64,000 nucleotides of DNA from NCBI RefSeq assembly GCF_006120725.1, contig NZ_SWMU01000001.1, positions 62,001-126,000 of the forward strand, read 5' to 3'. The notes under the pieces are model-generated. The model had not been told where the DNA came from, did no database searches, and saw only the letters and a list, made by a program, of their open reading frames with translations. Each line of letters opens with the position of its first letter. Within the stretch, counting starts at the first letter, position 1. This stretch comes from Mesohalobacter halotolerans (GTDB lineage: Bacteria > Bacteroidota > Bacteroidia > Flavobacteriales > Flavobacteriaceae). The translations under genes were made by a program, and so were the position numbers. This document shows positions 47,669 to 54,297 of the stretch, in pieces.

Positions 47669-49708
47669 TTAATACTTTAAAACCTCCTCAATCTTATCCT
47701 TCACTTTCTCCATACTCGGTATCATGGTTTCTTCTAAAGTTGAATTTAAAGGTATTGCCGGCATATTTTCAGACCCAATCGTCATAACAGGTGCATCGAG
47801 GTGTTGAAAACAGTTTTCCTGAATTTTGCCGCTTAAAGCTCTGGCAAAGCTATTGTCAGACGGTTCTTCAGTGACCACTAAGCATTTCTTGCACTTTTTG
47901 ACTGATTTATAGATCGTATCTTCGTCTAATGGTGAAAGCATTCTTAAGTCTATAATTTCTATTTGATTTTTAAAGCCGAGCTCAGCGGAGGCGTTAACCG
48001 CCCAATGTACACCCATACCGTAAGTAATTATGCTGACAGTTTCTTGGTTATCCTGTGGCCAAATTTCTTGCAAAACCCAAGCTTTGCCAAAGGGTAAAAT
48101 ATAATCTTTGTCAGGTTCAACACTTGTTGCGCCTTTTGTGCCAGGCACTTTACTCCAGTATAAACCTTTATGTTCAAAAATGACTACTGGGTTGGGTTCG
48201 TGATAAGCTGCTTTCATCAAGCCTTTTAAATCAGCGCCATTACTTGGATAGGCAATTTTAAGTCCACGGATGTTCGTGACAACACTTTCTACAGAAGACG
48301 AGTGATATGGACCACCGCTACCATAAGCCCCAATCGGGACACGCAAAATCATAGAGACTGGCCATTTACCATTAGATAAGTAACAACTGCGGCTCACTTC
48401 GGTAAACAACTGATTTAACCCCGGCCAAATATAATCTGCAAATTGAACTTCAACAATAGGTTTTAAGCCTACTGCAGACATCCCAACTGTTGAGCCAACG
48501 ATAAATGCTTCTTGAATAGGAGTATTAAATACGCGATGATCACCAAATTTTTGGGCTAAGGTTGCCGCTTCCCGAAACACACCACCTAGTCGACCTCCAA
48601 CATCTTGTCCATACAATAAACATTCAGGGTGCTCTTCCATCAATTCTTCAATAGCAAACAAAGCACAATCGACCATCACCACTTTTTCTGCATTTTTTGG
48701 TGAGCGTTCGCCAACTTCTTCTGTTATGGTTGTTGGGGCAAAATCGTGTGTAAATAAGTCTTCGGGCTTGGGATCTTCAGCCGCTAAAGCTTTGTCGTAG
48801 TCCGATTTGACTTTGGTTTTAATTTCATCTTCGATTGCATCAAGCTCTTTTTTAGAAAACCCCTTGTTCTTCATCAATTCCACAAACTTGGGATACGGAT
48901 CTCTTGCTTTTGATTTATCTAAATCATCGCGATAAAATTCCATTCTCACGCCAGAAGTGTGGTGATTTAGTAGCGGACATTTGGCATGTAATAAAAAGGG
49001 GCGACGTTCTTGTCTTACGGTTTTTAAAATCTTTTCAAAAGTTTGATGAGACTCAATAAAATCCGTTCCGTCTATACTTACGGCTTCTATGCCTTTAAAC
49101 CCTTGAGCAAATTCAAAAGCATTTTGAGCACGGGTTTCTTCTGCGTTGGCTGAAATATCCCAATCATTATCTTGGATTAAGTAAATGATCGGTAATTGCT
49201 TTAAAGCAGCCATTTGTAAAGCTTCTGACACTTCTCCTTCTGTAACAGAAGCATCACCAAGAGAGCAAACGACAACCGCTTGATTTGTGTCTTCATCTAA
49301 CTTTTCTTTATACCAAAATCCCATGGCTGCTCCGGTTGAAGGAATGGCCTGCATACCAGTTGCTGAACTTTGGTGTGGAATTTTAGGCTTGTCATCATCA
49401 CGTAAACTGGGATGCGAGTAATAGGTTCGACCACCGGAAAATGGATCGTCTTTTTTAGCCAAGAGTTGTAACATCAAATCTTGAGGCTGCATGCCAATAG
49501 ATAGTAACATGGCATCATCCCGATAATAGGGGTAAACATAATCTTGAGGTTGCAGCTGCATTCCGACAGCTGTTTGAATAACTTCATGGCCTCGTGAAGT
49601 GGCGTGGACGTATTTGGAGACGACTTTAAAATTGTCTTCGTAAAGTTCAGCCATAGACTTGGCAGTGACTAAGTTTTTAAAGGCTTTTAATAATATTTGT
49701 TTATTCAT
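47669..49708 (-). CDS. 2-oxoacid dehydrogenase E1 component, fused alpha and beta
   Basis: E1 decarboxylates a 2-oxoacid with thiamine diphosphate and passes the acyl group to lipoyl-E2. The alpha half (residues 1 to about 330) shows the ThDP region VVCSLGDASVTEGEVSEAL with LIQDNDWDIS; the beta half has LLYGQDVGGRLGGVFREA, EAFIVGSTVGMSAVGLKPIVEVQFADYI and DLRMLSPLDEDTI. At 679 residues it is the fused form common in Bacteroidota, with branched-chain 2-oxoacids or pyruvate as likely substrate. Its E2 partner is at 50303, separated by a GxxExxY cassette. Its last about 60 codons are duplicated downstream at 46888-47078. Confidence 0.93.
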   Translation of the reverse strand: MNKQILLKAFKNLVTAKSMAELYEDNFKVVSKYVHATSRGHEVIQTAVGMQLQPQDYVYPYYRDDAMLLSIGMQPQDLMLQLLAKKDDPFSGGRTYYSHPSLRDDDKPKIPHQSSATGMQAIPSTGAAMGFWYKEKLDEDTNQAVVVCSLGDASVTEGEVSEALQMAALKQLPIIYLIQDNDWDISANAEETRAQNAFEFAQGFKGIEAVSIDGTDFIESHQTFEKILKTVRQERRPFLLHAKCPLLNHHTSGVRMEFYRDDLDKSKARDPYPKFVELMKNKGFSKKELDAIEDEIKTKVKSDYDKALAAEDPKPEDLFTHDFAPTTITEEVGERSPKNAEKVVMVDCALFAIEELMEEHPECLLYGQDVGGRLGGVFREAATLAQKFGDHRVFNTPIQEAFIVGSTVGMSAVGLKPIVEVQFADYIWPGLNQLFTEVSRSCYLSNGKWPVSMILRVPIGAYGSGGPYHSSSVESVVTNIRGLKIAYPSNGADLKGLMKAAYHEPNPVVIFEHKGLYWSKVPGTKGATSVEPDKDYILPFGKAWVLQEIWPQDNQETVSIITYGMGVHWAVNASAELGFKNQIEIIDLRMLSPLDEDTIYKSVKKCKKCLVVTEEPSDNSFARALSGKIQENCFQHLDAPVMTIGSENMPAIPLNSTLEETMIPSMEKVKDKIEEVLKY

Positions 49709-49722
49709 AATTGTAATTTATA

Positions 49723-49768
49723 TCGCGCAAACCTGTCTGCCGACAGGCAGAGGCGCCAAGACGCAAAG
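49723..49768 (+). repeat. CGCAAAG-type repeat interrupted by a 20-nt palindrome
   Basis: TCGCGCAAA (49723-49731) and GGCGCCAAGACGCAAAG (49752-49768) form one repeat word once the 20-nt insert CCTGTCTGCCGACAGGCAGA (49732-49751) is removed. The insert contains the 6-bp hairpin CCTGTC/GACAGG. It lies between the E1 start and the GxxExxY gene. Confidence 0.65.
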
Positions 49769-49770
49769 TT

Positions 49771-50151
49771 TTATTCTAAGTGATTTACAATTCGTGTTAT
49801 ACCGTTTTTGATAAGCACTTCATTAAAGTTAATTAATAATCCAAGCTTTAAATTAGTTAATTTTAAATAAGTCAAAACTTGTTTAGGATGGACTTGAGCT
49901 AGGTTTTCAACTGATTTTAATTCTATCAATACTTTGTTATTTACAATTAAATCAGCTCTAAAGCCTAATTGTGTTTTATTATTTTTCCAAATTAAAGGAA
50001 TAGGTTTCTGTCTATCCAGATTAAGCCCGTGTGCCTTTAATTCATAAAACATAACTTCTTCATAAACTGACTCTAAAAGTCCTGGTCCAAGTTCAACATG
50101 AATCTGGTAAGCTGTATTTACAATTATTTTTGACAAATCATTTTCATTCAT
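49771..50151 (-). CDS. GxxExxY protein
   Basis: The 126-residue protein has the motif GPGLLESVYEE (Gly-x-x-Glu-x-x-Tyr) near residue 25 that names the GxxExxY family, followed by RADLIVNNKVLIELKSVENL, a strand with Asp and a Glu-Leu-Lys that recalls the PD-(D/E)xK nuclease core (Asp then ExK). Nuclease activity is inference; the family's function is unknown. It is an unlinked small gene sitting between E1 and E2, with repeat words on both sides. Confidence 0.85.
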   Translation of the reverse strand: MNENDLSKIIVNTAYQIHVELGPGLLESVYEEVMFYELKAHGLNLDRQKPIPLIWKNNKTQLGFRADLIVNNKVLIELKSVENLAQVHPKQVLTYLKLTNLKLGLLINFNEVLIKNGITRIVNHLE

Positions 50152-50273
50152 AATATATTTTTTATAACTCTGCGCCTTTCAATGAAGCTAATAATCCTCA
50201 GTATAATCCAAATCTGTATTTATTACTATTTTTGAATTTCCATCTTCTATCATATTAAACTCTTTCACATCAT

Positions 50274-50302
50274 CCTTAGCGTCTTTGCGCCTTTGCGTGA
50301 GG
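50274..50302 (-). repeat. CGCAAAG-type repeat word, inverted copy
   Basis: CCTTAGCGTCTTTGCGCCTTTGCGTGAGG is the reverse complement form of the family seen at 46524 and 51636. A shorter partial word lies at 50168-50180. With 49723-49768 it flanks the GxxExxY gene in inverse orientation. Confidence 0.6.
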
Positions 50303-51625
50303 TTAATTATCCTCCAAATAATCTGCAATACGTCTTAAAAAACTTCCCGCTAAAAAGCCATCCACAATCCTATGGTCAAAAGATAAGGACAAATACATCA
50401 TTGATCGGATTTCAATTTTGTCTTCATCATCTTCTTCAATAACTTCTGCACGCTTTTTGATGATTCCTGTGGCTAAAATTGCCGCTTCTGGCTGATTGAT
50501 AATTGGTGTACCCATCAAACTTCCGAAGGTTCCGACATTAGATATTGTGAATGTTCCGCCTTTAGTTTCATCATTGTTTAATTTATTATCTCTTGCCTTT
50601 GCTGCAAAACTATTAACTTCTTTTGCTAAAGTTTCTAAATCTTTTTTATCAGTGTTTTTGATGACGGGAACAATCAGATTTCCACTTGGTAAAGCCGTTG
50701 CCATACCAATATTGATATGGTCTTTAACGATAATATGGTTGTCACCTAAAGACGAATTAATCTTTGGAAAATCTTGAATGGCTTTGGTTACGGCTTGAAT
50801 AAATAATGGTGTAAAACTTAATTTTTCACCAGTTTTATTCTGAAATTTCTCTTTATTGTCGTTTCGCCAATTGACCAGATTAGTCATATCAGCTTCTACG
50901 TAAGCGGTAACATGAGGCGATACATGTTTGGAATAAACCATGTGATCAGCAATCATTTGGCGCATACGGTCCATTTCAATGCGTTCTCCTTTTCCGAGAT
51001 CAAATTTTAAATCAGGGAGTTGAAAACCTTGCGGTTGAGAACTTGCGGGTTGTGCAAATTGAGCTGGTCGACCGGCTTTGATGTATTTAAAGATATCAGA
51101 TTTACGCAATCGGTCATTAGCACCGCTCGCAGGTATTCTAGCTAGCTCTTCGTAGCTTATGTGGTAATCTTTGGCAATTTGTTCGACAAGTGGAGAATAA
51201 AAGTTATTATGTCTGTCGGAAGGTGTCCATGTTTGAGGTATCTCTTTAGGTTTTTGGGATGCCTTAGGGGCTTTGGGCAGTTGTTTTGATTGAGTTGGTT
51301 TTTCAGTTTGATCTTCTGATGTGCTGGTTCCTTGATCCTTTTTAGGTGACTGTTCTGATGTTTCTTCAAGTGTAGCAATGATCTCCCCAATTTCAACTAC
51401 ATCTTTGGGTTGGTATTTCTTTTCAATTAAAATTCCAGAGAATGGCGCAGGCACTTCATTGTCGACTTTATCTGTTCCAACCTCAACTAAAATATCGCCT
51501 TCGTTGAATGTTTCACCCTCATCAACTAACCAGTTGAGAATGGTGCCTTCTGTGATGCTTTCTCCCATTTTGGGGAGTTTGAATTCTACTATTTCTGAGG
51601 TGTTTGTGTTATTTTGATTCTCCAT
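50303..51625 (-). CDS. 2-oxoacid dehydrogenase E2, dihydrolipoyllysine acyltransferase
   Basis: E2 carries the swinging lipoyl arm and transfers the acyl group to CoA. Residues 10-85 are a lipoyl domain with Lys53 in GTDKVDNE as attachment site; a Pro/Gln/Ser-rich linker follows, then the peripheral subunit-binding domain (SPLVEQIAKDYHISYEELAR, about 140-180) and the CoA-acyltransferase core with SFDHRIVDG (catalytic His about residue 418). At 440 residues it has one lipoyl domain. It partners the fused E1 gene downstream; E3 is not in the window. Its leader contains a CGCAAAG-type repeat. Confidence 0.93.
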   Translation of the reverse strand: MENQNNTNTSEIVEFKLPKMGESITEGTILNWLVDEGETFNEGDILVEVGTDKVDNEVPAPFSGILIEKKYQPKDVVEIGEIIATLEETSEQSPKKDQGTSTSEDQTEKPTQSKQLPKAPKASQKPKEIPQTWTPSDRHNNFYSPLVEQIAKDYHISYEELARIPASGANDRLRKSDIFKYIKAGRPAQFAQPASSQPQGFQLPDLKFDLGKGERIEMDRMRQMIADHMVYSKHVSPHVTAYVEADMTNLVNWRNDNKEKFQNKTGEKLSFTPLFIQAVTKAIQDFPKINSSLGDNHIIVKDHINIGMATALPSGNLIVPVIKNTDKKDLETLAKEVNSFAAKARDNKLNNDETKGGTFTISNVGTFGSLMGTPIINQPEAAILATGIIKKRAEVIEEDDEDKIEIRSMMYLSLSFDHRIVDGFLAGSFLRRIADYLEDN

Positions 51626-51635
51626 GATTTATGTC

Positions 51636-51662
51636 TCTCGCAAAGACGCTAAGGCGCTAAGC
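51636..51662 (+). repeat. CGCAAAG-type repeat word in the E2 leader
   Basis: TCTCGCAAAGACGCTAAGGCGCTAAGC, 11 bp upstream of the E2 start, belongs to the same word family as the copies at 46524, 49723 and 50274. Confidence 0.6.
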
Positions 51663-51676
51663 TTTATTAAATTTCA

Positions 51677-52285
51677 TTAATCACTATTGTTATTTTTAAA
51701 CTCATTTAAAGTCTCATAAAAATTTTCTTGTTTTGGTCGGTTTTTGGGGATTTCTCGCAAAGGTTCAACTTCTTCAAGGCTTTTGTGACAGTCTGTTGGT
51801 AACTGTTGATATAGTTTTGTTCCTGCAGTTTTCCAAGCTATCATATCATCTGACACTGATTTGATAATTTTACCAGGATTACCAACAACTAAACTTCTCG
51901 GTGGGATATTAGTTTCAGCTTTGATAAAAGTCATAGCTCCAATAATAGACTCCTCACCAATATATACATCGTCCATAATAACAGCATTCATCCCAACCAT
52001 ACAATTACGACCCAGATTTGCACCGTGAATGATTGCTCCATGTCCTACATGCGCACTTGTTTCCAATCGGATGCTTTTGCCCGGAAACATATGAATGGTA
52101 CAATTTTCCTGAACGTTCACACCGTCTTCCAGAATTATTTCACCCCAGTCGCCACGAATTGCAGCGCCAGGTCCAATGTAACAGTGTTTGCCAATGATGA
52201 CGTTCCCCGTTACGGTGGCCTGAGGGTGCACAAAACTTGAGGAGTGAATTACTGGAATATGGTTTTTGAATTTGTAGATTGCCAT
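51677..52285 (-). CDS. gamma carbonic anhydrase-like hexapeptide-repeat protein
   Basis: The protein is a left-handed beta-helix of hexapeptide repeats (GNVIIGKHCYIGPGAAIRGDWGEIILEDG, and so on), with His residues in VGHGAIIHGANLG placed like the zinc ligands of gamma carbonic anhydrases (the H-x4-H pattern). PaaY/CaiE-type thioesterases and gamma-CA homologues share this form, so enzymatic function is not certain. At 202 residues it is typical. It lies between E2 and the four-helix-bundle gene. Confidence 0.85.
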   Translation of the reverse strand: MAIYKFKNHIPVIHSSSFVHPQATVTGNVIIGKHCYIGPGAAIRGDWGEIILEDGVNVQENCTIHMFPGKSIRLETSAHVGHGAIIHGANLGRNCMVGMNAVIMDDVYIGEESIIGAMTFIKAETNIPPRSLVVGNPGKIIKSVSDDMIAWKTAGTKLYQQLPTDCHKSLEEVEPLREIPKNRPKQENFYETLNEFKNNNSD

Positions 52286-52289
52286 TTTT

Positions 52290-52316
52290 TAGTAATTAGC
52301 TTTTAGTCGTTAGCTA
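52290..52316 (+). repeat. left inverted repeat of the four-helix-bundle cassette
   Basis: TAGTAATTAGCTTTTAGTCGTTAGCTA matches the reverse complement of 52713-52739 in 21 of 27 positions. It overlaps the last codons of the four-helix-bundle gene. Confidence 0.6.
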
Positions 52317-52680
52317 TAATTTTTAATTTTTTTCTTAATGAAGTATTCATTTTAGATATTTCACTAATTTGTCTACTTACTTCTTCATTTTCTTCATCTG
52401 ATATATATCCTCTAAGTCTGGCTTTTGTAGATGCAGATATACACTCATTTGAGCTACCTTGAGATATAATTAGGTGACGATTAAAATTTGCATCTGAGCC
52501 TGATGTTCCTTCAGCAATATTAAGTGCTATAGAATCTGAAGCTCTACTGAATTGAGATGAAAGTTTGTAAATTTCATGTTTAGGAAACCGTTCAATTAGC
52601 TTATTTATATATTCACCAAGGATTATAGCTTTTTGGTAAATTTTTAAATCTTCAAATTTAAAGTGGTATCTACTTTTCAT
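52303..52680 (-). CDS. four-helix bundle protein (23S rRNA intervening-sequence type family)
   Basis: The 125-residue protein shows the family pattern: FEDLKIYQKAIILGEYINKL, then LSSQFSRASDSIALNIAEGT (the conserved NIAEG) and a long C-terminal helix. Members were first known as reading frames within intervening sequences of 23S rRNA genes and are now found as stand-alone genes; the function is unknown. Here it is not linked to rRNA. It is bracketed by 27-bp inverted repeats, and sits between the hexapeptide protein and the enoyl-CoA hydratase, all on the minus strand. Confidence 0.88.
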   Translation of the reverse strand: MKSRYHFKFEDLKIYQKAIILGEYINKLIERFPKHEIYKLSSQFSRASDSIALNIAEGTSGSDANFNRHLIISQGSSNECISASTKARLRGYISDEENEEVSRQISEISKMNTSLRKKLKIIAND

Positions 52681-52712
52681 GATTTATTGTTTTTAAAAAC
52701 CATTAAAACTAA

Positions 52713-52739
52713 TGGCTAATTACTAAAAGCTAAAGGCTA
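52713..52739 (-). repeat. right inverted repeat of the four-helix-bundle cassette
   Basis: TGGCTAATTACTAAAAGCTAAAGGCTA is the inverse partner of 52290-52316 (21 of 27). It touches the stop codon of the enoyl-CoA hydratase gene. Confidence 0.6.
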
Positions 52740-53492
52740 ATTCCTGTAGGAATTTAACTTCTCTTTAGTAAACTTACTCAACACTAATCGACCGCTAATC
52801 TCTGCGCGTTTCATGAGCAACTCATCCCAATCTTCAGTACCACGCCAGAACATATGTTTCATGTGTTTAACGGCTTCCGGATTGAAGCTGCATAATTCCT
52901 TTGCCAATTTATTGACCGCTTTATCAAGCGCTTCAGTAGTTTCAAAAACATCGGCATAAAGGCCTTTCTGTTTAGCCCAATCTGCACTAAAAAACGTGTT
53001 AGCATCTATGGCAATCTGAGACATTCCGCTTACACCAATCTTACGCTCTACCGCTGGGCCTACAACAAATGGCCCGATACCTAAATTGAGCTCACTGAGC
53101 TTTATGGATGCATATTGTGTAGCTAAACAATAATCCATAGATGAGGCTAAACCGACACCGCCGCCAACTGTTTTGCCTTGCACCCGACCAATGATGAATT
53201 TTGGACAAGTACGAATGGCATTGATAACGTTTGCAAAGCCACTGAAAAAAGCTTTTCCTTGTTTTTCATTTTCGATTGAAACCAGTTCTTTAAAACTGGC
53301 TCCAGCACAAAATGTACGGTTCCCACCAGATTTTAGTACAATGACTAAAATTTCATCATTTTGTCCCAATTTAGTAATAATTTCAGCAAGTTTTGACAAA
53401 ATATTGCTCGGTAATGAATTATGGGCAGGATGAAAAAATTCAATGGTTCCAATATTTTGATTTACTGTATGTTTTACGTAAGGTTCAGTCAT
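52737..53492 (-). CDS. enoyl-CoA hydratase/isomerase family protein
   Basis: A crotonase-fold protein acting on CoA esters: oxyanion-hole segments are FCAGASFKELVS and VQGKTVGGGVGLASSMDY, and the helix with catalytic Glu-type residues follows (KLSELNLGIGPFVVGPAVERKIG). At 251 residues it is full length. Several reactions are possible (hydration, isomerisation, methylglutaconyl-CoA hydration); with HMG-CoA lyase at 5.5 kb and the E1/E2 genes nearby, leucine/branched-chain breakdown is plausible but not proven. It ends at the inverted repeat of the upstream cassette. Confidence 0.87.
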   Translation of the reverse strand: MTEPYVKHTVNQNIGTIEFFHPAHNSLPSNILSKLAEIITKLGQNDEILVIVLKSGGNRTFCAGASFKELVSIENEKQGKAFFSGFANVINAIRTCPKFIIGRVQGKTVGGGVGLASSMDYCLATQYASIKLSELNLGIGPFVVGPAVERKIGVSGMSQIAIDANTFFSADWAKQKGLYADVFETTEALDKAVNKLAKELCSFNPEAVKHMKHMFWRGTEDWDELLMKRAEISGRLVLSKFTKEKLNSYRN

Positions 53493-53583
53493 ATAATTAT
53501 TTTTTAATTCTCAAACGTTTTCGAAAAATTCAAAACTAATTAATGTTAGTGTGTTGAACAAGTAATTATAAAAACCTTAAACA

Positions 53584-53606
53584 AAAAAGCCAGTCTAAAA
53601 AGACTG
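53584..53606 (-). terminator. terminator downstream of ndk
   Basis: CAGTC (53591-53595) and GACTG (53602-53606) pair around a 6-nt loop; on the minus strand the stem is followed by GCTTTTTTGT. It serves transcripts coming from ndk. Confidence 0.75.
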
Positions 53607-53715
53607 ACTTAAGAAATTGAAATGCTAAAAAGTATTTTTTAATCAAGATTTTGAAATAAATTCAGAATGACTGGTATTGAACTCTGGAAGGGATTCAAAA
53701 AATGGAATCGTTAAT

Positions 53716-54135
53716 TTAAAACATTTCACGGCCTGAAAAATGAAAGCTGCTTTCAATTTGAGCGTTATCATCGCTATCACTACCGTGAATAGCATTAGCG
53801 CTGATAGACTCAGCATATTTTTTTCTGATGGTTCCTTCAGCGGCATCCTCAGGATTAGTTGCCCCAATAAGCGCTCTAAAATCTTCCACGGCATTATCTT
53901 TTTCTAAAATTGCAGCAACAATTGGTCCACCTGTCATGTAATCTACGAGCTCGCCAAAAAATGGTCGTTCTTTGTGAATGGCATAGAACGTCTGTGCATC
54001 TTCAGTAGTCATTTGGGTTTGTTTCATTGCGACAATTCTAAACCCGGCTTCGGTAATTTGGTTTAATATAGCTCCAGTATAGCCTTTTTGGACTGCATCT
54101 GGTTTTATCATTGTAAAAGTCCGTTGTCCTGACAT
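53716..54135 (-). CDS. ndk: nucleoside diphosphate kinase
   Basis: Ndk balances nucleoside triphosphate pools by a phosphohistidine ping-pong reaction. The N-terminus [17 protein letters not shown] and active-site NAIHGSDS with His117 are diagnostic. The length of 139 residues is normal. It is a single gene with its own promoter (TACATTTG) and terminator. Confidence 0.96.
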   Translation of the reverse strand: MSGQRTFTMIKPDAVQKGYTGAILNQITEAGFRIVAMKQTQMTTEDAQTFYAIHKERPFFGELVDYMTGGPIVAAILEKDNAVEDFRALIGATNPEDAAEGTIRKKYAESISANAIHGSDSDDNAQIESSFHFSGREMF

Positions 54136-54158
54136 AATATATTATTATAAATTTTTTG

Positions 54159-54166
54159 CAAATGTA
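54159..54166 (-). promoter_or_regulatory. ndk promoter -7 element
   Basis: TACATTTG on the minus strand, 24 bp before the ndk ATG, matches TAnnTTTG. The -33 region has only a TTTTC-type sequence. Confidence 0.55.
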
Positions 54167-54297
54167 AATAAAGCCTCTATTCTTTTTGAAAACTTTGGGT
54201 TATTATTTTTACTTTTTAAGCAAAATTGCCCAATCTATGGTTAAATGATATGATTAGAGATATAAATTTTATTAGCTTAGCCAACGTAATTTTATAT

